Shown one piece after another: positions 30,301 to 35,789 of a stretch of DNA of 64,000 bases; within the stretch, counting starts at the first letter, position 1; every line of letters begins with the position of its first letter. The notes under the pieces are model-generated. The model was given only the letters and a program-made list of their open reading frames with translations, was not told the DNA's origin and ran no database searches. Source of the stretch: Frisingicoccus sp009929615 (GTDB taxonomy: Bacteria > Bacillota > Clostridia > Lachnospirales > Lachnospiraceae). Where the stretch lies: assembly GCA_028692275.1 (NCBI GenBank), contig JAQUXR010000005.1, forward strand, positions 1-64,000, in the 5' to 3' direction. Both the position numbers and the translations under genes were made by a program.

Positions 30301-31004
30301 ATGCACTTTATGAATATATCAGCGGTCTTGGATATCTTTCAGATCCTGTAAAACCAGGTTATGGACAGAATGATATGACCATTGATGCAGGTATTATTAT
30401 TAATAATGAACCTTGCGAAGTTGGTGATTATGTCTGGTATGATGTGAACCAGGATGGTATTCAGGATACCGATGAAACCGGCGTCAAAGGCATTACAGTT
30501 ATTCTGCAGACAGCAGATAACGGCCATGCAGTTGATGAGAATCAGTGGACGACAGTCGGAACTACAGTTACCGATGAAAATGGCAGATATCTCTTTGCAG
30601 GACTTCCGGCCGGATATTATAGGGTTGGCTTCCTGATAGGAGACCCTTGGACAGTGACTCTTTCAAATCGTGGAGAGGGTGCAGATGCCGCAGCATTGGA
30701 TTCAGATGCTGCACGTTTGAGAGGCGAGTATTACTTCAGCCGCTCCTTCCATTTGAATTCGGGTGACAGTGATATGACATGGGATGCAGGTATTTATCGT
30801 TCTTCAGATCGTCCAACCAATCGTGTTGTTACAAGAACAACACGTACAGTTACAAATAGAACCTCTGGAACACGTACATCAACACGAACAGGTGACTCGG
30901 TCGATCCAAAGGTATTGACTGGACTTCTCTGTCTTTCCGGTGTTCTATTGGCTGCAATAGCGATTTTCTGGTACAGAAAACGCAAAAAAGAGGATGCGTC
31001 ATAA
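18276..31004 (+). CDS. giant multidomain surface protein (SpaA and SdrD-B repeats)
   Basis: A single open frame of 4242 codons. In order: Thr/Glu/Ser 5-residue repeats (~64-109), an adhesin-like beta-rich region (~110-480), about 20 SpaA/Cna-B-like repeats (~482-2810) recognisable from LxGAxFxLY starts and the E-x-APxGY ends that form Lys-Asn isopeptide bonds, a further beta-rich region, a DUF11-like segment around 3240, five SdrD-B-like repeats (~3478-4174) with DxNxDGxQD calcium loops, a Thr/Arg-rich stalk and a C-terminal membrane helix with a basic tail. The usual LPxTG motif is replaced by TRTGD. The natural start is very likely ATG 18235 in another frame, so expression and secretion need a +1-base correction. 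Predicted cell-surface adhesin or fibre, probably controlled by the adjacent BTAD regulator. Confidence 0.88.
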   Translation: MAFDYYHGGIVKHVHDALQAHALGTSETGEETTVEPMSETPEDSQETFVDTTASTESVVTEDTETESPETESFETESKETESKETESKETESTETESKETESKETETDEGMALDAAREVTGVNIDVSGQIVTDGDKGYVLSGESFQYRLNYTVPSLGTGSGSAYQNAKIVFTLPDYVVMDTNEDGSYKVTGAEVTNVTYDGSEGSRTRRLIVDLTNPLPLNTTGYVTIGLRTENLKTPDKTLNFNSVKLQGVFINAVGDSENFELTVPEQRVDVNATSEWNVDKSIVSEGKVASEDYYDVTYQISVTDPSGTNHLGRLDFYDFSLTDAFPSTADIRNSGEAESVSGPLPDGGKAVLVYDVKMIRDGGDISLSEGGTDAYGYSVNVSGSDVTGINFNSLYRIQSGDSEASGQFVTVGQPTNTTYQYTVRYPYSPYMTDMNEEHVKEYTLTNTAKLAYQLLGPTAQTSKTDTASFKIGGYGTMPLNANLSLKKYIQVGEEEILLNSSAQAAFGNAQFTLYNDESCTDVAYNLYNDQMSDVAVGSNGTLVFNNLRTGTYYLKEVTGIEGCSALNPVKVVISDTDASVTVTGDEHVVVESQGSLNEDPAVNARTVSIKVVNPSASIGSLEFTKKGTDADGNIENLSGIEFTLTLKSDSGKTYTATSRSDGKTRFNGIPAGDYTLSETSIPQTLQDKGYKPAADKDITIAANTVNKPDLDGNNVFMNISDKGRLKIVKKSNQNKDTLLPGAAFELYGPYESQSAAEAAGNTPAGTPAGRITSGDNGEAVSAILTKGFYIIKEVTAPANYVLEEDVTVVEVKAGETTAPVEILNNEQVKVTFRKQGIDNLQALAYLQELAGATFQIYDANSQPLKGTKDGNGDYRLTASGGENVIITTELDPTGISVSDGVYLAPGTYYYKEIAAPKPFDTGNVSDQLHSFTVKARDEVDSDSAYTIQTQTVKNATQTGRIRIVKRLSGTETGINGVTFGIYYRAGTDYVEVDRVTTTDQRVGTSLQSGIGYTSALLDTSRTYYIKELSVPDGYVLDETYQEVSFTNGLLSVEKVIYNVPLPSIKIVKKDSVRSTAISGARFTLYDSNFAVVSGCENLSTDAKGEITFASKALKPDTQYYVRETSVPSNYVLDETPYTVTNAGVKYIPVKTNAYTDAASLMTTLELVNLRKADLQIEKLTTMDMAAGSTTTLANVKFNLYTKVTDSFAADKLAANSRPLSTKTTGNNGKATFSNLAPGEYWLEEELPDGYKTSTEATKVTSVTLAPGENKSNYTSKTNQITNTPTMGKLALEKYVAAANGTASTTGLANVSFEVENSVTHDKVTLTTDGNGKVTSGWLAPGTYTVTETSAPTGYIADSTPRIVTVTAGKTVTVDTANNPLTFVNKKTGRFTLNKFGVYTDGSNTIISREKLAGATFGIYPALATETAGPAAGSSPVSVTTITGLTSNPFKMSDSSINITGIAPGEYWLKETEAPSEDWELADPVRIKVLADGTVQIGVYAGGNWTFTAATSLDVNNESKYPRIRIIKIENGTEIKLNGAQFELYKADASGTVTTSDGTKVSLYKHNLQEIYESGTARDDATGNAIAGEAVTIKLTEAGNYYLKEIKAPDDHYFTEEWTGPIVVTSDMGGQELQQTVINYKNNQAPGVKVGPDGTAKLAGAVIAVFESSEDVTAMNNFMKSNYNPLSPWAAAAVNDAAFMSTHRIVQTATSDANGEFEFENLTDGHTYYMMELVPPENYQLSKTGVNGDYVYYTVVVSNPYNAAAPFTTITSNDADETARLANSHNLSIKNYEKQNILFTKLCNLSGQILKLDGATFEIYKANAAGTAPDLDAGFVDKITASTNGQYSSIMLPAGTYFIEETVTPSIGDTTFDEETGEREGVVTVTMPNSSVRRFYKVELGRNADDTTWDSDNPIWNNATKGKFVLNKISSESTTGKTIWVAATFKMRKWVVSNGEGSWKDAGTFTTDGKGTFTSDFIEPGYYELTEQSAEGYTVVTTPIYLEIGANKITDGSRSAYATIGSGSYSVYRPLEEVIADTPFEPITVENVPKSGLNITKYGVWSGNGVNNKESELLSGVEFELYVKLTEDFTADTAAGKQPAGFPKSASTVDGKASFTNLDQGSYWIKEVSVGSQNNDKYGKDSYTPIAVVLNSSTAVEKTVENEANYGKFRVTKVDADTLAKLDGATFEILKENGDSLSPAQFMTADGQGRYVSPLLPVGSYKLKETGTPNGYSTNKDTIFGPFTVTANGFNDVAAVLENEHDNELKITKKGQLALDDEAAGNITVTAKFALYASEAAAKAATAANPGTGENAPVRQGQTASAVINWTGLKDGTYYLRELEAPSGYLAETDENGNPKVYEITLSNDTNYQHTYEVTNALRGAFKIKKTVTLNGSPIPLEGVVFNVFEYSDATKGSQIGSITTDAKGEADSSNLTLNPGTYLLEEVLQDGMSLTTAAPLTVTIENGKTNTTYFDAPIANATQYGRFTLKKVSSTDSTTPLVGARFQLYRKDAGGNWGQPLESGGKDYIEITNNDGTYTSGLMATGDYKLVEIKAPNSIKDSANHDVNFYNDGEPIEFTITAAGEIALTKENTPYRTLKIVKKSDEQNGSSVLQNAKFKLYATVDGTTKGELIGAEVTTDGEGTAYWDNIAPGKYILEETEAPSGYEKVTEVVDVPEAETINELTYAKNIVDVSVQGRILIQKQAVDGTVLKGAEFKIYKADDVNLENPVDTVTIAETGNYGSSKLLDTGNYIVVETKAPNGYTLDANLLPVKKTVSVNGIQNPTAVFTGVSQTAIDGYTNLVIFQNRTETSIKGFKASIQKDVRIGTNDFGDTAQSEDSLMFKDVTADFKISGLTDGTNELAAEKFVVTDDTFVYQGYDLANRGGYYALTNEQMAKMSYTVDSVTVSKAVNTDTAKKVSAVLEAKVNNQWTTVDTGSQLTDLSTIGTDGVKITMPENAAGFRLSYSGTAAGFTCGDIGMTATFKKRDSDETLPDIRKIINTANLEWEDTRLSSSGAANHQTGHPTDSAEILFNQYDENLPHLALTNQITNLPTSGFFYSGKPINFQTTAKVTEETDESLKHPVMSINLPAYTTLDESKYGEYGVRGIRVRVGGNVLTNFTLSDPITVTDTEGRVSYKYVLDFGENTEWPKGTEIILDYSSIIDLKVPENVISLESQAYIGSGYQLPLTLENKTGMSYLQSTVDSSTKKEDTDIDQKVEANGGSIEGEGLTYLEQPVQLELTANDSLQVLKSIGTEAGSYLGTGQTATVKPADTVYYRLTMVNAGADVKTARFVDILPFNGDSQEFRAMDSSILNNRGSVLPTGDGYEKPTLLSVEGNASGKAVEGYTVYYYVGENWDSGTRASKSTAEDLPMLALKNGGWSGWTTSPADMSQVTAIGVEVTFSDDALLGTGDSYEVTLSMRAPGYTAEQEAAYANAVMINSTAIAVIRDGDDMSNNIIDTSERVGSNMVSANFYITTGSIGDYAFYDDNDNGVQDEGDRPARNVPVTLYWKKNTLNGDGSVNEGEWTEYAKTLTDHTTGKYLFDKLPCNYRTEASKADGSGYDANPENPAWYVGNTYYAYQVVFGIPEHYGATTQYAAGTGDVNHEPLDSNINDAGQTEPIDLELTVGDNGRLVGENNMTIDAGYVKLVSLGDYVWVDDNKNGIQDASEKGLNGVTVNLYKLSSENDTTEGKTPYRTQQTVMNPTTNQNGYYCFTDLPKGYYVVEYDISNVDKVGYTSKYTFTESNKGSSGADSDAKHIMDADGRVQQTDVIHLTADDMTWDAGVTVYSALGGFCFDDQDYDNTQSLYIALPGTVVSLYTIDENGQRSSKPLNSVTVGEDGRYLFDHLEAGRYQLHFDYPDRYAGVTAGIGDKLHDSETRFFDDETLNSGFSEIITLPADTADITHDAGANLFSAVGDYIWHDANKNGLQDAGEAPVEDILVTLQQKKGDGEWETVTTATTDANGLYQFTGIKSSDHYDVSYRVVFGIGRRVSITQPKQGMDTAIDSNALYEYISGLGYLSDPVKPGYGQNDMTIDAGIIINNEPCEVGDYVWYDVNQDGIQDTDETGVKGITVILQTADNGHAVDENQWTTVGTTVTDENGRYLFAGLPAGYYRVGFLIGDPWTVTLSNRGEGADAAALDSDAARLRGEYYFSRSFHLNSGDSDMTWDAGIYRSSDRPTNRVVTRTTRTVTNRTSGTRTSTRTGDSVDPKVLTGLLCLSGVLLAAIAIFWYRKRKKEDAS
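18465..18600 (+). repeat. 15-bp tandem repeats coding for (K/P/F)ETES
   Basis: About eight units of a 15-bp repeat encode a stalk-like KETES array at the N-terminal side of the giant protein. Such arrays can change copy number by slippage; a whole unit change keeps the frame. Confidence 0.85.
19720..26710 (+). repeat. array of about 20 SpaA/Cna-B-like domains
   Basis: Roughly 330-420 bp units, each starting with a lysine-bearing strand, then a GAxFxLY-type strand and ending with YYLKE-x-x-APxGY or a variant. The units are diverged at DNA level, so they are old duplications. I counted 20 starts by eye, two of them (WVAATFKM and LANVSFEV) weak. Confidence 0.8.
28707..30797 (+). repeat. five SdrD-B-like calcium-binding repeats
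   Basis: Units begin near 28713, 29227, 29640, 30015 and 30417 with GDYxWxDxNxxGxQD. The third (GGFCFDDQDYDN) has a degenerate loop. These rod-like domains usually project adhesive heads from the wall. Confidence 0.82.
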
Positions 31005-31019
31005 AAAAACACTTCCTTT

Positions 31020-31052
31020 TGTGACACTTGTGTGACATTCTCACGATATGAT
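31020..31052 (+). promoter_or_regulatory. tandem TGTGACA heptamers and -10 ahead of the second surface protein
   Basis: TGTGACA at 31020-31026 and again at 31031-31037 (11 bp start to start), then TATGAT at 31047-31052, 9 bp after the second copy. No good -35 hexamer is present, as expected for an activator-dependent promoter. The geometry matches SARP operators. Confidence 0.55.
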
Positions 31053-31109
31053 AGACACAAGATAACAAAGATATTGCAGAATAGATGAAAGAAAGAGGAG
31101 AGGATAATC

Positions 31110-32993
31110 ATGAGAAGAATGAAAGCAAGATTAACATCCATTATCATGTCGCTTGTATTAGTATTTAGTTTATTTACCGGTTTGAATTTGAAAACCGAGG
31201 CGGCTGGCGTTGATATGTCAGTCCGCCCTCTGGTTTCAAACAGTATGTATGAACAGTCTTTTGAAGTTTATATGTCTGTAGCAGGTGAATACGATTTGTA
31301 TTACAATGGTGTAGTAACTCAGCAGGCAGTACCGCTGGGAGCAGGCACACAGACATTGACATTCGCAACATCTGACCCGGCAGATTCCATTGGTATTGAT
31401 ATTTGGGCGCTGGACGAAAATGGTGAATGGGATTCAAGAAGTGCTGACAGCTTAAACACTTATTACGCACCAGTTAAAGGCATTGGCGAGGATGGCACAG
31501 TATTATTTGAAGATACAGTTCGTTTAGGTTACTACAGTGATTACGAATGTACTTATGAAGCTCCGGCAGAATATGACACAGGAGATACGGTTTACTACTG
31601 TAATAGCAATATTCATGTTTTAACCTTTGGAGAAGAAGGATATACTTTTACATATTCAAAAGATGTTAAACAGCCAAGAAACATTCAGATTAATTATGTG
31701 GATGGACAGAATCAGCAGATTGGTTCTACAACAGAAACTTTGAATTATGGTGATGTTTTAAACTTTGAAGCTCCAGCAACCTATGATGCAAATGGAAAGA
31801 CATATACACTTCTTTCAAATGCATATGCAACAATGAGTTATGACACTGCTTCAGATGTATACACATTTGAATATGCAGAGAATATTCCAGCACCTGAAGC
31901 ACCATATGAAATTACAATTAACTTTGTGGATACAGCAGATAATGCTATCTTTTATTCCACAACAATGACGGTTGATGTCAACAGTATCGCTCGTATGGAA
32001 CTTCCATCCGTTTATTATACCGGATTAAAACAGTATCAGTTAGTGGATGGCACACCAAACTTTGTTGAAAGAGAGTTTTCAAGCACTCGTGCAACAACCT
32101 ATGATATTCCATATGCAGTAGCATCTGAAACAATGCCTTATGATGTAGCTATTAACTTTGTTGGTGATGATGGCACAAGTCTTGGAAGAATGACAACAAC
32201 TCTGACAGCTGACGGTGAACCTTGGGTTTATGCGTTGGATTCTACACCAGTGATTACTACAGAAAATGGTGAATATCGTTTAATAAGCGGACAGGGTAAT
32301 GCAAATGGACAGATTGTATGTGCATACAATGGAGATGCAGCTTCCAGACAGCTTGAATATCAGGTAGTTTATACACTTGAAACAGTTGAAGTACCTCAGC
32401 CTTACGAAATAACTCTTCGTTATATCGATATTGGAACAAATAATGTTATCCAGACCGTAGCTCAGCAGGTAGCAGTTGGCGAAACCGTTACTTTCAATGC
32501 AGCACCGGAATCTTTAACAGTAGATGGAACCAACCTGGTTCGTATCAATTGACAGGATGCTCCTATCAGCCATAATTACGATGAAGTACAGACAGATTAT
32601 GCTGTATACTATATTGACCCAACAATTCCTGCACCAGAAGTTGTTGCAGTCGATGAAACAGTAACTGAGTATGTTACTTTAGATGATGGAACAGCAGTAC
32701 CAGAGGCAGTTCCTGTAACGCTTGTAACAACTACAGAAGGTGATGTTACAGCAGCATTTACTGCAGATGGACAGCCTCTTAATGTTGCGGATGGTACATT
32801 AACACCTGTACAGGATGAAGAAGTACCATTAGCAGATACCAATAATTTGACAGGTATCGAAGATGAAGAAACTCCTAAGGCAGATATGAATACGAATTCT
32901 TTTGCAAAAACACTTCCTTGGATTTGCGGCATCGCAGTACTTATCGTACTCATTGTTCTCTTCCTTGTAAGCAAGAAAAGAAAATCTGAATAA
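31110..32993 (+). pseudogene. secreted MucBP-like surface protein interrupted by one in-frame TGA
   Basis: The frame from ATG 31110 (GAGGAGAGG upstream) has a signal peptide (IIMSLVLVFSLFTGL, cleavage near TEAA), then several beta-grasp MucBP-like repeats with xINFVDxxDN/xINYVDGQNQ starts. A TGA at 32550-32552 ends it after 480 residues. The same frame then stays open for 146 further codons and encodes a coherent tail: an acidic/Pro-Thr stalk, the sequence TPKADMNT, the membrane helix LPWICGIAVLIVLIVLFL and SKKRKSE. Without the TGA it would be a 627-residue wall- or membrane-anchored protein. Codon 481 may be GGA or TGG in intact alleles. If the stop is real, the product is secreted and not anchored. 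Confidence 0.82.
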
Positions 32994-33002
32994 CTAATAT
33001 GC

Positions 33003-33042
33003 AAAGTCCTGTGAAATAAAATCATTTCACAGGACTTTTTTT
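33003..33042 (+). terminator. intrinsic terminator after the second surface protein
   Basis: Perfect 14-bp stem (AAAGTCCTGTGAAA with TTTCACAGGACTTT) followed by seven T. Confidence 0.92.
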
Positions 33043-33347
33043 GTTAAAACTCTTGAATAAAAGGGCTATTTGTGATAATTTAATAGAGTATGGAAAACGG
33101 ATGTTTTTTGGTCTTCCATGCAAATATTTTTGGCAGCTTTGGTTGCCTTATTGATTGAGTTAGAAGCTCAAATTTTATAAGTTGGTTACTTAAAACCAGT
33201 GTGTCAACAGCACATAAAAACTTGTGAAACGGTCAATAAGAGTAGTAAAAGTGAAATATTTGCTATATAGACTCTAAAAACCCAATATCTGTTTTGTCCA
33301 TGGAAGTATATGTATAAAGAACTTTTTACAGGTCCGGAAGATATAAT
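33043..33347. other. gene-free stretch before the polyamine operon
   Basis: No coding frame with a ribosome binding site on either strand. One hairpin is visible at 33090-33119 (ATGGAAAAC with GTCTTCCAT). No match to RNase P RNA, tmRNA or a known riboswitch core was recognised. A short CAGGTCCGGAAG at 33329-33340 recalls the SRP RNA tip but the flanks do not pair. The region could hold a small RNA ending at the hairpin at 33348-33392, or only regulatory DNA. Confidence 0.5.
33342..33347 (+). promoter_or_regulatory. -10 element upstream of the polyamine operon
   Basis: TATAAT abuts the 5' arm of the following hairpin. The -35 region (33319-33324, GAACTT) is poor. A transcript from here would start near 33354, inside the 5' arm. 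Confidence 0.5.
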
Positions 33348-33392
33348 AGCACAAGTCTATAGGCTGAACACGCTTATTACTTGTGCTTTTTT
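33348..33392 (+). terminator. terminator-like hairpin in the leader of the polyamine operon
   Basis: AGCACAAGT (33348-33356) pairs perfectly with ACTTGTGCT (33379-33387) and is followed by six T. It can stop readthrough or a leader RNA 36 nt before the speA start; the loop is 22 nt. Confidence 0.7.
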
Positions 33393-33427
33393 GCGCTTAT
33401 ATATAGGAAGTCTGGGGAGGAAATTAG

Positions 33428-34891
33428 ATGTCTAAATTACAACAATATAAAGCACCGATATACGAAGCTCTGGAGAAGTTTAGAAGGATGAGAGTTGTTC
33501 CTTTTGATGTTCCGGGACATAAACATGGACGGGGAAATCCAGAACTGGTAGAACTCCTTGGACAGAAGTGTGTAAGCATTGATGTCAATTCTATGAAACC
33601 TTTGGACAATTTATGCCATCCGGTATCTGTTATCGGAGAAGCTGAAGCATTGGCTGCAGAGGCTTTTGGTGCCAGCCATGCTTTTTTAATGGTTGGAGGT
33701 ACAACCTCATCCGTTCAGTCGATGGTTCTTTCTGTTTGTAAGCGGGGAGATAAGATAATTCTGCCGCGAAATGTTCACCGAAGTGTGATTAATGCACTGG
33801 TACTCTGCGGTGCAACGCCCATCTATGTAAATCCGGATGTGGACCATCATTTAGGTATTTCTCTTGGAATGAGGGTATCCCAGGTAGAGCAGGCGATTCG
33901 TCAGAATCCGGACGCAGTGGCCGTACTTGTTAATAATCCAACCTACTATGGAATTTGTTCAGATTTAAAGTCCATCGTCGAGATTGCTCATTCTTATGGA
34001 TTGAAGGTGTTGGCAGACGAGGCTCATGGAACTCATTTTTATTTTGGAGAGAATCTTCCGATATCCGCGATGGCTGCAGGTGCGGATATGGCATCCATCA
34101 GCATGCATAAGTCGGGAGGAAGTCTGACACAGAGTTCATTCCTGCTGACCGGACCGAATATCAGTGCCGGTTATGTGCGACAGATTATAAATTTAACCCA
34201 GACGACAAGTGGTTCTTATCTGCTTTTATCCAGTCTGGATATATCTCGAAGGAATCTGGCTCTGAGAGGCAAAGAAGAATTTGCCAAAGTGGTTGAACTG
34301 GCTGAGTATGCCAGAGGTGAGATTAATGATATTAAGGGGTATTATGCCTTTGGTAAAGAATTGATTAATGGTAACAGCATTTTTGATTTTGATGTAACAA
34401 AGCTTTCGGTTCATACTCTGGATATTGGGCTGGCTGGAATTGAAGTTTATGATATTCTGAGAGATGAATATGATATACAGATTGAGTTTGGAGATATCGG
34501 TAATATGCTGGCATATATTTCTATTGGTGATAACCGACAGAATGTAGAGAGACTTGTAAGTGCCATGGCAGAGATTAAGCGCCGGTATCAGGGCGATAAA
34601 ACAGGTATGCTTTCTCAGGAGTATATTGAACCAAAGGTAGTTATGACACCACAGGATTCTTTCTATGCCGAAAAAGAGTCCATGCCTTTAAAAGAATCTG
34701 TAGGCAGAGTATGTAGCGAATTTGTTATGTGTTATCCTCCGGGAATACCGATTCTGGCTCCGGGAGAACAGATTACAGAAGAAATTTTAGATTATATCTA
34801 TTATGCAAAAGAAAAGGGCTGCTCCCTGACCGGACCCGAAGATTCGGACATTGAACGCCTGAATGTTGTTAAGTCAGGTGTGACACTATAG
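33428..34891 (+). CDS. speA: Orn/Lys/Arg decarboxylase family, probable arginine decarboxylase
   Basis: PLP enzyme, 487 residues, close in size and sequence style to Bacillus SpeA. The PLP-lysine motif is in SISMHKSGGSLTQSS; DEAHGTHFYF supplies the PLP-binding Asp and the stacking His region. It should make agmatine from arginine, although lysine decarboxylases share the fold. GGGGAGG precedes ATG 33428 by 7 nt. It is first of a four-gene operon whose later members build and decarboxylate carboxyspermidine-type intermediates. No agmatine deiminase, agmatinase or N-carbamoylputrescine hydrolase is in the window. Confidence 0.88.
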   Translation: MSKLQQYKAPIYEALEKFRRMRVVPFDVPGHKHGRGNPELVELLGQKCVSIDVNSMKPLDNLCHPVSVIGEAEALAAEAFGASHAFLMVGGTTSSVQSMVLSVCKRGDKIILPRNVHRSVINALVLCGATPIYVNPDVDHHLGISLGMRVSQVEQAIRQNPDAVAVLVNNPTYYGICSDLKSIVEIAHSYGLKVLADEAHGTHFYFGENLPISAMAAGADMASISMHKSGGSLTQSSFLLTGPNISAGYVRQIINLTQTTSGSYLLLSSLDISRRNLALRGKEEFAKVVELAEYARGEINDIKGYYAFGKELINGNSIFDFDVTKLSVHTLDIGLAGIEVYDILRDEYDIQIEFGDIGNMLAYISIGDNRQNVERLVSAMAEIKRRYQGDKTGMLSQEYIEPKVVMTPQDSFYAEKESMPLKESVGRVCSEFVMCYPPGIPILAPGEQITEEILDYIYYAKEKGCSLTGPEDSDIERLNVVKSGVTL

Positions 34892-34920
34892 AAACGGAGC
34901 TGGAAAAGGAGAGATGATTT

Positions 34921-35772
34921 ATGGATATGTGGTTTTCAGATGAGCATACACCGAATGTGAAACTTTCGATTCGTATTGAACGTCAGGTGTTTAGTGCTCA
35001 AAGTGACTATCAGCGAATTGATATTATGGAATCAAAGGAATTTGGAAAGATTCTTGTCGTTGATGGGGATTTGACGGTTACAGAAAAAGACGAATTTATT
35101 TATCATGAGATGATTAGCCATGTACCTATGGCTGTACATCCGATGGTAAAGAAAGCTCTTGTCATCGGTGGTGGTGATGGCGGCGTTGTGCGTGAATTGT
35201 GTAAATATAATTTTATAGAACAGATAGATATGGTGGAATTGGACCCCTTACTTGTTGAAGCCTGCAGGAAGTATTATCCTCAGACGGCCTGTCAGCTGGA
35301 TGACCCAAGGGTTAATATTTATATTGAGAACGGCCTTCGTTTTATTCGTACAAGAGAGAACGAATATGATTTGATTATTGTGGATTCTCCAAGTCCATTT
35401 GGAGCAGGTGAAGGCCTTTTTACCAAAGAATTCTATGGAAACTGTTATCATGCTTTAAAAGATGACGGCATTATGATTAATCAGCATGAAAGTCCTTTCT
35501 ACACAGAAGAGGCCTATCAGTGTCAGAGGATGCATGCTCGAATTGTCAACAGTTTTCCAATAAGCAAAGTATATCAGGCCCATATTCCATCTTATCCTTC
35601 CGGTCATTGGATTTTTGGATTTGCTTCAAAAAAATATCATCCAATTCATGATTTAGATGGTATCCGTTGGAATATGCTGGGTATACAGACCAGATATTAT
35701 ACACCAAGACTTCATGCCGGAGCATTTGCCCTTCCGGTTTATGTTGAAGAACTTCTTAGAGATGTGGAGTAA
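34921..35772 (+). CDS. speE: SpeE-type polyamine aminopropyltransferase, divergent active site
   Basis: Spermidine-synthase fold of 283 residues: N-terminal beta domain, then the nucleotide motif VIGGGDGGVVREL and VELDPLLVEA. Conserved YHEMISHVP and IPSYPSGHW blocks are kept. Two key places differ from classical SpeE: the usual VGDG that contacts adenine reads IENG, and the catalytic DSxDPxGP motif reads DSPSPFGAG, so the first Asp remains but the second, which contacts the amine substrate, is Ser. No AdoMet decarboxylase gene is in the window. It may use another donor or acceptor. AAAGGAGAG precedes the ATG. It is in an operon with speA and the carboxyspermidine genes. Confidence 0.87.
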   Translation: MDMWFSDEHTPNVKLSIRIERQVFSAQSDYQRIDIMESKEFGKILVVDGDLTVTEKDEFIYHEMISHVPMAVHPMVKKALVIGGGDGGVVRELCKYNFIEQIDMVELDPLLVEACRKYYPQTACQLDDPRVNIYIENGLRFIRTRENEYDLIIVDSPSPFGAGEGLFTKEFYGNCYHALKDDGIMINQHESPFYTEEAYQCQRMHARIVNSFPISKVYQAHIPSYPSGHWIFGFASKKYHPIHDLDGIRWNMLGIQTRYYTPRLHAGAFALPVYVEELLRDVE

Positions 35773-35789
35773 GCAAAGGAGATAAAAAC

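Noticed and set aside
31020..31045. Crp binding site
   Set aside because: TGTGA and TCAC are 5 bp apart, not 6, and the tandem heptamer reading explains more of the bases; not excluded fully.
32550..32552. TGA read as selenocysteine or tryptophan
   Set aside because: No SECIS-like hairpin was seen just downstream, the position is not a redox site, and TGA is a normal stop in dgt, sufC and others in this window.
33329..33340. CAGGTCCGGAAG resembles the tip of bacterial SRP RNA
   Set aside because: The bases after the GGAA loop do not continue the conserved sequence and the flanks do not pair, so it is probably coincidence.
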